NCBI GenBank assembly: GCA_900552775.1
Contig: USAP01000024.1
Coordinates: 1 to 14,286, forward strand
Reading direction: 5' to 3'
Source of the DNA: an uncultured Eubacteriales bacterium
Lineage (GTDB): Bacteria > Bacillota > Clostridia > UMGS1883 > UMGS1540
DNA length: 14,286 bases
The position numbers were made by a program, and so were the translations under genes. Below the pieces are notes generated by a model. That model had not been told where the DNA came from, did not search any database, and saw only the letters and a list, made by a program, of their open reading frames with translations. Shown here piece after piece: positions 8,801 to 14,286 of this stretch; position 1 is the stretch's first letter, and the number at the start of each line of letters is the position of its first letter.

Positions 8801-9242
8801 TGTGGCGGCAAGAAAAAATAAACTTACAAAGAGTTCGGCGCGCATGTCATTTGTGACGCTGGAAGATTTAAGCGGAAGTATAGAAGTTATAGTTTTCCCG
8901 AAAACTCTTTTAAAGTGCGATGCGCTGCTTTCGGGTGATTTGCCCGTTAAAGTAATCGGCAGAACAGATGTAAGAGAAAACGAAATACCTAAGATAATTG
9001 CGGAAGATATATTGCCTTTGCAAAAGGGAGAGGTAGAAGGCGAGCTTCTTCTGAATATTGAAAATAAGGCGCTGCTTGATGAAATACATCCGATAATAAT
9101 GAAAAACACGGGGAAAGACGGTCTTTTTCTGGCTGTCGGAGAAAAAGAGTATGAAGCCGTACCGAAAATAAAAATAACGGAAAATCTGATAAATGAGCTG
9201 GGAAGTGTTCTCGGCGCAAAGAATGTTATAAGGAGAGTTTGA
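5844..9242 (+). CDS. dnaE: DNA polymerase III subunit alpha
   Basis: This is a C-family replicative DNA polymerase catalytic subunit. Bacillota usually carry both PolC and DnaE, with DnaE extending RNA primers before hand-off to PolC. The 1132-residue length is typical. The N-terminal PHP domain begins HLHVHSEYSLLDG (7-19) and has LTDHGVMYG (40-48). The polymerase core has GPGRGSAAGS (354-363) and the catalytic PDIDVD (395-400), with D396, D398 and D400. Later come the conserved YRPGPMDQIP and NKSHAAAYA blocks, and an OB-fold at about 978-1055. All parts are present, so the protein should be active. The start overlaps whiA by 11 bp and has only a weak GGTG upstream, so translation is probably coupled to whiA. 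In related genomes the next gene is often pfkA; here it is mtrB. Confidence 0.98.
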   Translation: MKNNFVHLHVHSEYSLLDGACRIKELAERAAELSMPALALTDHGVMYGAVDFYNAAKEAGIKPIIGCEVYVAPRSRFNKEMGIDNNISHLVLLAKNEEGYGNLIKIVSAGFVDGFYYKPRVDKELLSKYSGGLIALSACIAGEIPKLILNGNYDAAKKLALGYRDMFGEENFYLEIQDHGIAEQKKVNAALCKMSEETGIPLVATNDAHYLRREDAENHDLLLCIQTGKTVDDTDRLKFQTNEFYLKSGEEMENLFAYAPEAIKNTLKIAEMCNVEFEFGKLKLPRYPAPGDSFEYLKSLCDKGLARRYPKPTEEIQKRLSYELSVISDMGFVDYFLIVWDYVNFAKSHGIMVGPGRGSAAGSIVAYTLGITDIDPIKYGLIFERFLNPERISMPDIDVDFCYERRQEVIDYVVSKYGKDHVSQIITFGTMAARMAVRDVGRALGMPYGEVDAVAKMIPTELGITIKEALKVNPDIAALCEKDKSIKRLISVSSALEGLPRHASTHAAGVVICDKSVDEYVPLQKNDDVITTQFPMGTIERLGLLKMDFLGLRNLTVIKNTAELIRAGGTDFDIEKIDYDSPEVYKMISRGETEGVFQLESSGMKSFMKRLEPQNLEDIIAGISLYRPGPMDQIPRYIENKQHPDKIKYKHPLLADILDVTYGCIVYQEQVMQIVRVLGGYSLARADSVRKAMSKKKQDVMEKERAVFVKGAQERGVPEKTANEIYDDMIDFAKYAFNKSHAAAYAVVAYRTAYLKCFYKTEYFAALFNSIIGNTDKTAEYFEECTRMGIKILPPHINSSMARFSAESGAIRVGLCAVKNVGAAFCNSCVDERRENGDYLSLGDFVTRMVKRGSVSKRAVSSFILAGVFDGFNVTRSSLLAKHEELIDAAAAENKNNAAGQVSLFEIIEDKSKTFSEEYPDIAEFNPRDLLEYEKEAMGIYVSGHPLDEFRREVERAETMSIGAIKRAAEESGEKTDKLSVTVAGLVAARKNKLTKSSARMSFVTLEDLSGSIEVIVFPKTLLKCDALLSGDLPVKVIGRTDVRENEIPKIIAEDILPLQKGEVEGELLLNIENKALLDEIHPIIMKNTGKDGLFLAVGEKEYEAVPKIKITENLINELGSVLGAKNVIRRV

Positions 9243-9248
9243 ACAAAA

Positions 9249-9473
9249 ATGAATTTAAACGGAGATTATATTGTAATCAAAGCACTCGAAAACGGTGTCA
9301 GCATAACGGGACTTACAAGAGGACGCGACACGAAGTTTCATCACACGGAAAAGCTTGACGCAGGTCAGGTATATATAGCGCAGTTTACCGAGACCACTTC
9401 GGCGATAAAAGTGACAGGCAGAGCGGAAATCAAGACGGCGCACGGAGATCTTGAAAGCGGAACTGAGGAATAA
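9249..9473 (+). CDS. mtrB: Tryptophan RNA-binding attenuation protein (TRAP)
   Basis: TRAP forms an 11-subunit ring which, when loaded with tryptophan, wraps leader RNAs bearing about eleven GAG/UAG triplets and represses trp genes in Bacillus. This 74-residue protein aligns along its whole length with B. subtilis MtrB from memory: VIKALENGV, GLTRGRDTKFHHTEKLD (21-37) and AQFTETTSAIKV (44-55) are nearly identical blocks. The tryptophan-pocket threonines (T25 and T30 in Bacillus) are present as T23 and T28. Of the RNA-contacting triad K37/K56/R58, the lysines are kept as K35 and K54, but the arginine is replaced by T56, with an arginine two residues on (R58). It begins 6 bp after dnaE with AGGAG at 9231-9235 (13 nt from the start, rather far). 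No trp gene, folate gene mtrA or anti-TRAP gene is nearby. Confidence 0.92.
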   Translation: MNLNGDYIVIKALENGVSITGLTRGRDTKFHHTEKLDAGQVYIAQFTETTSAIKVTGRAEIKTAHGDLESGTEE

Positions 9474-9475
9474 AA

Positions 9476-10669
9476 ATGCTTGGAAAAACTGATGTTGCGG
9501 TTATAGGCGGCGGCGCTTCCGGGATTGCGGCGGCAATTTTTGCGGCACGCGGCGGAGCCGATGTGTATATATGCGAAAGATTGCCGCGTGTCGGAAAGAA
9601 AATTCTTGCGGCAGGAAACGGACGTTGTAATTTAAGCAATGCGCAGCTTTCGCCCGAGAGATACAGAGGTGATATCGGGTTTGTCTCGCATGCGCTGAAT
9701 TTGTTCGGACTTTCCGAGATGTTTGATTTTTTTGAAAGTGTGGGACTTCCGTGCACGGAACTTGAAAACGGAAAGCTTTTTCCGCAAAGCTTGCAGGCTT
9801 CATCGGTGCTTGATTTGCTTCGGGCAGAGTGTGAAAGACTGAAAATAAAAGAGATTACCGATTTTTTTGTTACGTCAATAAAAAAAGAAAACGGAGGCTT
9901 TCGCATAGTTTCGGAAGATGATGAAATATTTGCAAAAAAAGTTATTGTTGCATGCGGCGGAATGGCTTCGCCAAAATTCGGAACGGACGGAAACGGCTAT
10001 AATCTGCTGAAAAAATTCGGGCACACCGTATCCGAACTGCACCCTGCGCTGCTGCAGATTAAAACGGAAAAACCGCGCAAGGCGCTCAAAGGGATAAAAC
10101 ATGTCGGCAAGGCCACGCTCATATGCGGCGGAAGAAAGATAAAAAGCTCGGAGGGAGAACTTCTTTTTACCGATTACGGGCTTTCGGGGCCGCCCGTGTT
10201 TAATCTTTCGGGTGACGCGGCGCTTGCGCTCTCGCGCGGCGAAAAAGCTGAAATATCCCTTGACTTGCTTCCGCAGACGGATTTTCGCGGGCTTTTGGAG
10301 CAAATGGAAAAAAGAGTTTTAAAATTTTCGCATCTTTCGGAAGAAAACTTTTTAAACGGTGTTTTGCCTAAAAAACTCGGCTATGAAATACGCAGAAGCG
10401 AAAGCACGGCGCGCGGTATGACGCGCCTTATGAAAGATTTTAGGTTTACAGTGAGCGGAACCACAGGTTTTGCAAACGCTCAGGTTACGTCCGGCGGAGT
10501 GAATACCGGTGAAATAGATAACGGCACCATGATGTCAAAAAAAGTTAAAAACCTTTATATAACCGGGGAGATAATGAATGTTGACGGTGACTGCGGCGGA
10601 TTCAATCTGCAGTGGGCGTGGTGCACGGGTGCGCTTGCGGGACAGGACGCGGCGCGTACGCTGAAATAA
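9476..10669 (+). CDS. FAD-dependent oxidoreductase, HI0933/BaiN family
   Basis: This is a flavoprotein of the HI0933/YhiN family. Members are widespread and mostly of unknown substrate. One relative, BaiN of Clostridium scindens, has been linked to bile-acid 7-dehydroxylation, but the family is far broader than that pathway. The 397-residue protein starts with a dinucleotide-binding VAVIGGGASG (7-16) and the family's GNGRCNLSN (47-55). A middle substrate domain contains LLFTDYGLSGPPVFNLSG. It ends with GEIMNVDGDCGGFNLQWAWCTG-like FAD-binding sequence at about 364-385. GAGGA (9466-9470) lies 5 nt before the ATG, overlapping the end of mtrB. No signal peptide or membrane segment is visible, so it is probably cytoplasmic. 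I assign family but not substrate. Confidence 0.9.
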   Translation: MLGKTDVAVIGGGASGIAAAIFAARGGADVYICERLPRVGKKILAAGNGRCNLSNAQLSPERYRGDIGFVSHALNLFGLSEMFDFFESVGLPCTELENGKLFPQSLQASSVLDLLRAECERLKIKEITDFFVTSIKKENGGFRIVSEDDEIFAKKVIVACGGMASPKFGTDGNGYNLLKKFGHTVSELHPALLQIKTEKPRKALKGIKHVGKATLICGGRKIKSSEGELLFTDYGLSGPPVFNLSGDAALALSRGEKAEISLDLLPQTDFRGLLEQMEKRVLKFSHLSEENFLNGVLPKKLGYEIRRSESTARGMTRLMKDFRFTVSGTTGFANAQVTSGGVNTGEIDNGTMMSKKVKNLYITGEIMNVDGDCGGFNLQWAWCTGALAGQDAARTLK

Positions 10670-10682
10670 CGGAGAACAACAA

Positions 10683-12227
10683 ATGATTTTGGTAAAAGAC
10701 ATAAAACTTCCGCCGGAAAAAGCAGCGGATGTAAAAAAAGCGGCGGCAAAAAAACTTGCGATTTCGGAAGACGATATCACGGATATCAAAATTTTGCGCC
10801 GTTCCATAGACGCGCGAAAAAAACCGATGTATATTTTTACGGCTGCGGTGTCTCTGCGGAACGAAAAGAATGTAAGCGGCGAAAGATATGAAGGAATTAA
10901 GCCGATTTATATAAAAAAAGCAAAATTTAGAAAACGCCCGGTTATAGCCGGATTCGGGCCCGCCGGAATGTTTGCGGCGCTGATGCTTGCACGTGCGGGC
11001 GCAATGCCGCTTGTACTTGAACAGGGGAAAAGCGTGGAGGAAAGAAAGCGTGATGTTGCCGCGTTTTTCGGCGGCGGGGAGCTTTGCGAAAGTTCCAATA
11101 TTCAGTTCGGTGAAGGCGGCGCAGGTACTTTTTCCGACGGCAAGCTTGCAACGGGCATAAAGAGCAGATATATTAAAAATGTGCTCGGCACGTTTGTTGA
11201 ATTCGGAGCAAAAGAGGATATACTCATTGACGCAAAGCCGCATATAGGCAGCGATGTTTTGCCGCGTGTGGTTACAAATATCAGAAAAGAAATTGAAAGA
11301 CTTGGCGGTGAAGTAAAATTCGAGGCAACGCTTGAAGATATAATAACGGATAAAAATGTGCTTTGCGGTGTCAAAACAGATAAAGGTGAAATTGAAACCG
11401 ATACGCTGTTTCTGGCAGTCGGCCACAGCGCCGGAAAGACTTTCGGAATGCTGCAAAAAAACGGAGTGCGGCTTGAATCAAAGCCGTTTTCGGTAGGGTG
11501 CAGAATAGAACATCTGCAAAAGGACATAAGCCGTGCGCAGTACGGCGCAGCTTCAAAAATACTGCCGCCGGCAGATTACAAGCTTGCGTGCCACTTAAAA
11601 AACGGGTTTTCGGTTTATACATTTTGCATGTGCCCGGGCGGTTATGTTGTAAATTCCAGCTCGGAGAAAGGCGGAATAGTAACAAACGGCTACAGCGAGA
11701 GCCGAAGGGACGGTAAAAATGCAAACAGTGCATTGCTTGTGGGAGTTTCTCCGGAGGTCTTCGGGGATGACCCTTTGGGCGGCATAGAGTTTCAGAGAAA
11801 AATAGAAAAAGCGGCATTTGATATTTCGGGCAGCTTTAAAGCGCCGTGTCAGCTTGTGGGAGATTTTTTGCAGGGCAAAGAATCTCGTCGGATCGGAGAT
11901 ATAGAACCTACTTTTTCGGGCGGAGTTACGCTTTCGGATATTTCGCTTTGTCTTCCGCGGTTTGCGTCGGAAAGCCTGCGCGAGGGGATAAGGCAATTTG
12001 CCACACGTTTGCATGGGTTTGACAGATATGACGCCGTTTTAACGGCGCCCGAAACGAGAAGCTCATCGCCTGTGCGGATTGTTCGCGATAAAGAAAGCAT
12101 GCAAAGCGGAATAAAAGGAATATATCCCATAGGCGAGGGAAGCGGCTATGCAGGCGGTATAACCTCATCGGCAATAGACGGAATATATGCGGCGGAAAAA
12201 GCGATAGAGTTAAACTTGGGAGGTTAA
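10683..12227 (+). CDS. FAD-dependent dehydrogenase, COG2509 family
   Basis: An uncharacterised flavoprotein family common in Clostridia and Bacteroidetes. The 514 residues comprise a small alpha/beta N-terminal domain (about 1-80, basic, of unknown role) followed by a Rossmann FAD-binding region with VIAGFGPAGMFAAL (87-100) and the acidic E113 that would contact the ribose. The family block FGEGGAGTFSDGKL (142-155) follows. CMCPGGYVV and the arginine-containing SESRRDGKNAN lie in the middle. The C-terminal YPIGEGSGYAGGITSSAIDG (about 480-499) closes the FAD site. GGAG (10671-10674) is 8 nt before the ATG. It is co-transcribed with the preceding flavoprotein, suggesting a related redox task, but no substrate can be named. 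The last codons contain the ribosome binding site of the next gene. Confidence 0.88.
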   Translation: MILVKDIKLPPEKAADVKKAAAKKLAISEDDITDIKILRRSIDARKKPMYIFTAAVSLRNEKNVSGERYEGIKPIYIKKAKFRKRPVIAGFGPAGMFAALMLARAGAMPLVLEQGKSVEERKRDVAAFFGGGELCESSNIQFGEGGAGTFSDGKLATGIKSRYIKNVLGTFVEFGAKEDILIDAKPHIGSDVLPRVVTNIRKEIERLGGEVKFEATLEDIITDKNVLCGVKTDKGEIETDTLFLAVGHSAGKTFGMLQKNGVRLESKPFSVGCRIEHLQKDISRAQYGAASKILPPADYKLACHLKNGFSVYTFCMCPGGYVVNSSSEKGGIVTNGYSESRRDGKNANSALLVGVSPEVFGDDPLGGIEFQRKIEKAAFDISGSFKAPCQLVGDFLQGKESRRIGDIEPTFSGGVTLSDISLCLPRFASESLREGIRQFATRLHGFDRYDAVLTAPETRSSSPVRIVRDKESMQSGIKGIYPIGEGSGYAGGITSSAIDGIYAAEKAIELNLGG

Positions 12228-12230
12228 TTT

Positions 12231-13079
12231 ATGTATATAAGAAGTAAAATATTGCTTGCGGCAAACAAGCTTTTCAAAGCGCCGGTTCATCCTTTTAATC
12301 TGCAGAATGACGGTGTTAAAAGCTATGCCGAATGGCAGTTTGAACGCGGAGAGAAAACAATCGAGTTTTTTCTCAAGGGTTATTCAAAAGAACAGATGTT
12401 CAAGGATAAAATCGTGGTTGACATAGGCTGCGGCGCGGCAGGAAAATCGCTTTACTATGCGTCGCTCGGAGCGGAGAAGGTTTACGGTCTCGAGATTCTT
12501 GAAAAATACCGCGGCGAGGCGGAAGCCTTGGCGAAGAAAAAAGGTCTTTCCGATAAATTTTCTTTTGTGTGCGGAGATTCGGCGAAACTGCCGTTTGAGG
12601 ACGGGTTTGCCGATACGGTTATAGTCAACGACGCAATGGAGCATGTTGACGACCCTAAGCAGACCATCAGAGAAATGATGCGTATATTAAAACCCGGCGG
12701 CAGAATTTTTATAAATTTTCCTCCGTATTACCATCCCATGGGCGCGCATCTGACGGACGCGGTGTATATTCCGTGGGTACAGATGTTTTTCCCGGATAAG
12801 GTGCTTATAGAAAGCTATAAAGAGCTTGTGCATGACTTGCCCGACGGCGAGGAACGCATAAAATTCAGAATTTCAAAAAATAAAAAAGGAGAAGAGTACT
12901 TCTCCTACATAAACAAGATGACATTGAAAAGGTTTAAAACAATTTTAAACGCACTTGACATAACGCCCGAATATTACAGCGAGGAACCGCTGCGCGGATT
13001 TTTGGCGCCGGCTGCAAAAACGGCTCTTTTCAAAGAAATGCTCGTTAAAATGGCGGTGTGCGTGCTGAAAAAAGATTAG
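12231..13079 (+). CDS. Class I SAM-dependent methyltransferase
   Basis: A 282-residue protein with the Rossmann-like methyltransferase core (methyltransferase 11/UbiE-like). Motif I is VVDIGCGAAG (62-71), with the acidic E88 that should bind the ribose of S-adenosylmethionine. CGDSAKLPF (114-122) is motif II, VIVNDAMEHVDD (130-141) is motif IV, and LKPGGRIFI (153-161) is the next strand. The C-terminal third (about 170-282) carries the substrate region and is not recognised. Targets in this family include small molecules, lipids and glycan lipids, and nothing here decides between them. GGGAGG (12218-12223) is 7 nt before the ATG. Codons 219-225 coincide with a minus-strand intrinsic terminator. 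The stop overlaps the ireB stop by 4 bp, and no plus-strand terminator is evident after it. Confidence 0.88.
   Translation: MYIRSKILLAANKLFKAPVHPFNLQNDGVKSYAEWQFERGEKTIEFFLKGYSKEQMFKDKIVVDIGCGAAGKSLYYASLGAEKVYGLEILEKYRGEAEALAKKKGLSDKFSFVCGDSAKLPFEDGFADTVIVNDAMEHVDDPKQTIREMMRILKPGGRIFINFPPYYHPMGAHLTDAVYIPWVQMFFPDKVLIESYKELVHDLPDGEERIKFRISKNKKGEEYFSYINKMTLKRFKTILNALDITPEYYSEEPLRGFLAPAAKTALFKEMLVKMAVCVLKKD
12875..12906 (-). terminator. Intrinsic terminator of ireB inside the methyltransferase gene
   Basis: Read on the minus strand, AGGAGAAG, a 4-nt loop TACT, and CTTCTCCT form a perfect 8-bp hairpin (12887-12906). It is followed at once by a tract that is all T except one A (12875-12886). This is a textbook rho-independent terminator. 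It lies about 170 bp past the ireB stop and in sense-strand codons of the methyltransferase. On the plus strand the hairpin is not followed by T residues, so it works in one direction only. Confidence 0.75.
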
Positions 13080-13333
13080 ATTTTGCCGAGGTCGTGAAGG
13101 CATTTCTTCAAAAGAAGCTCTATGATTTCATCGCGCTCGACGCGGATTATCACGGCGCGGGCGTTGTTATGGCTTGTGATATATGTCGGGTCTCCCGAGA
13201 GGATATATCCCACAAGCTGACTTATCGGATCATAGCCCTTTTCCGTAAGAGATTCATACACGTCCGAAATTACATCGAGAATTTGCTCCGAACGGTCGGG
13301 CTGGGGTGAAAATTTAATGGTATTGTTTTCCAT
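13076..13333 (-). CDS. ireB: IreB family regulatory phosphoprotein
   Basis: IreB (UPF0297, YrzL) is a small cytoplasmic protein that in Enterococcus faecalis is phosphorylated by the PASTA kinase IreK and negatively controls cephalosporin resistance. The 85-residue protein carries the family core: ISDVYESLTEKGYDPISQ, LVGYILSGDPTYI and NARAVIIRVERDEIIELLL (about 22-77). The N-terminus reads MENNTIKF. Only one threonine (T5) is there, matching T7 of E. faecalis IreB, while the T4 equivalent is missing. GGGAG (13341-13345) lies 7 nt before the ATG and a promoter sits upstream. In most Bacillota the gene lies between alaS and ruvX; here it stands alone, converging on a methyltransferase. Codon use matches the plus-strand genes, so it is native. 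Confidence 0.93.
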   Translation of the reverse strand: MENNTIKFSPQPDRSEQILDVISDVYESLTEKGYDPISQLVGYILSGDPTYITSHNNARAVIIRVERDEIIELLLKKCLHDLGKI

Positions 13334-13374
13334 GACAACGCTCCCTTTCTTACATAAAATCTGTCTTTATATAT

Positions 13375-13403
13375 ATCTTACAATATAAATATTAACAAAT
13401 CAA
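13375..13403 (-). promoter_or_regulatory. Putative promoter of ireB
   Basis: On the minus strand, TTGATT (13398-13403) and TAAGAT (13375-13380) are separated by 17 bp. Each matches four of six consensus bases. Initiation near 13368 would leave a leader of about 35 nt before the ireB ATG. The AT-rich surroundings also allow other -10 choices, so exact placement is uncertain. Confidence 0.5.
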
Positions 13404-13411
13404 GGGATTTT

Positions 13412-13429
13412 TTATTACAATGTTATTAC
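13412..13429. repeat. TTATTAC direct repeat with 11-bp period upstream of ireB
   Basis: TTATTAC occurs at 13412-13418 and again at 13423-13429, start to start 11 bp, so both copies lie on the same face of the helix. They lie just upstream of the putative ireB -35 box, at roughly -44 to -61 from the predicted start, where an activator or an UP element would bind. The surrounding sequence is AT-rich, so chance is possible. Confidence 0.3.
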
Positions 13430-13502
13430 GAGTTTGTGAATAAAACGGGATATATTTCGGCGGTTCGGCATTTTTGATAGTTTTTTGATTGTTAATATAT
13501 CA

Positions 13503-14286
13503 TTATTTGAATTTACTGAAGTATTTTCCATATATTAGTTTATCATATGGAACATATTCTGTTAATTCATTTGATGCTCTCATGATGTCTTGAATATGAG
13601 TCCATTCGGTTTCATTTATGGCAATGGTATCACGCCAAGCATCATTTTCTTTGTATCTTTGAATCATAGTAGTCAAGTCTTCAAATTTTGTATCTGGAAA
13701 GTAAGATATTATACTTTTAGCTATTTCTTCTGGTGATTTTTCTTCAACGAATTTTAATCCTTTATCTATTGCTTTGGAGAAACTTAGTATAGTACTTTCG
13801 TTATTTTCAATGAAGCTCTTTTTAGCGTTATATGCGGTATATGGTACTTCTCCTCCAAGGGTACCTACATATGCGACGATGTGTCCTAAACCTTGCTTTT
13901 CTACAGAAGTAGCATTTGGTTCAAATAGGGTAACAAAGTCACCATTACCTCCTATGAAGGCTCCTTCCATGGCTGCAAAAGCTACTGATGTATCTATGTT
14001 TAAGTCTTTTGTTGGGTCAATGTTATTTTGCATAAGTCCCCAAACAAATGTCATTTCGGGCATACCGCCACGTCTTCCTCCAATAACTGTTTTTCCTTTT
14101 AAATCCTCTAGAGTAAAATTATCTATTTTTTCTCTAGATACAAGAAACGAACCATCTCTTTTTGTTAGGGCAGCAAATACCATAGGATAATCTTTTTCGC
14201 CACCATTATATACATATATAGTTGCTTCTGTACCGGAAAATCCTATTTGAGCGTCTCCTGATAGAACCGCTGCAGTTACGGCATCC
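13503..14286 (-). CDS. ABC transporter solute-binding protein, SsuA/THI5-like (partial)
   Basis: This is the C-terminal part (about 261 residues) of a periplasmic-binding-type solute-binding protein. In a Gram-positive cell it would be a surface lipoprotein that hands its ligand to an ABC permease. The reading frame stays open to the right edge, so the start and any lipobox lie outside the window. Visible family features are DAVTAAVLSGDAQIGFSG at the start of the visible part, the DLKGKTVIGGRRGGMPE hinge-strand region and VAFAAMEGAFIGGNGDFVTLFEP. Then come GEVPYTAYNAKKSFIENN and a helical C-terminus. This pattern fits the NMT1/THI5/SsuA/TauA group, whose ligands include sulfonates, nitrate and pyrimidine precursors of thiamine. 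The ligand is not readable here. Proline codons are CCA 6, CCT 1, CCC 1 and no CCG, unlike all genes to the left, suggesting a foreign origin. Confidence 0.88.
   Translation of the reverse strand, partial: DAVTAAVLSGDAQIGFSGTEATIYVYNGGEKDYPMVFAALTKRDGSFLVSREKIDNFTLEDLKGKTVIGGRRGGMPEMTFVWGLMQNNIDPTKDLNIDTSVAFAAMEGAFIGGNGDFVTLFEPNATSVEKQGLGHIVAYVGTLGGEVPYTAYNAKKSFIENNESTILSFSKAIDKGLKFVEEKSPEEIAKSIISYFPDTKFEDLTTMIQRYKENDAWRDTIAINETEWTHIQDIMRASNELTEYVPYDKLIYGKYFSKFK

Noticed and set aside
9028..9046. Short cluster of GAG/TAG/AAG triplets near the end of dnaE, considered as a TRAP binding site
   Set aside because: Only three or four triplets with uneven spacing, inside a coding region; TRAP targets normally need about nine to eleven.
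10602..11456. Long minus-strand open frame opposite the COG2509 gene
   Set aside because: Antisense shadow produced by codon bias of the sense gene; no ribosome binding site or recognisable domain.
13434..13500. Possible terminator of the solute-binding gene
   Set aside because: No GC-rich inverted repeat is present; the CGGC-containing stretch is a direct repeat (TTCGGC twice), not a hairpin.

Overview
The window looks like a chromosomal segment from a low-to-medium GC member of the Bacillota, most likely the Clostridia. The evidence is the set of Gram-positive core genes (HPr kinase, MurB, RapZ, YvcK, WhiA, IreB, TRAP), strong GGAG-type ribosome binding sites, and a consensus sigma-A promoter. 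Genus cannot be set from the sequence alone.

Layout. Positions 1-130 hold a structured non-coding stretch, possibly the tail of an RNA or leader that begins outside the window. A consensus promoter (133-161) then drives a tightly packed plus-strand run: hprK, a ROK-family glucokinase, murB, rapZ, yvcK, whiA, dnaE, mtrB (TRAP), two FAD-dependent oxidoreductases (HI0933/BaiN family and COG2509 family) and a class I methyltransferase. Most junctions overlap or are under 15 bp. The two exceptions are the 78-90 bp hprK-glcK gap and the 41 bp rapZ-yvcK gap, and both contain RNA structure that could control the downstream start. On the minus strand, ireB converges on the methyltransferase with overlapping stop codons. 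Its intrinsic terminator appears to lie inside the methyltransferase coding sequence. Right of ireB is the C-terminal part of an ABC-transporter solute-binding protein, whose codon use differs sharply from everything to its left.

How the genes fit together. The left half joins carbon sensing (HprK, glucokinase), use of amino sugars for wall synthesis (MurB, RapZ, YvcK) and growth/division control (WhiA) to the replicative polymerase (DnaE). The unexpected member is an 11-mer-forming tryptophan-sensing RNA-binding protein, TRAP, directly behind dnaE with no trp gene in sight. It has a substitution in the residue triad that contacts RNA in Bacillus. The most interesting non-coding element is a candidate H-type pseudoknot immediately upstream of the glucokinase start, which I cannot match to a known riboswitch class.
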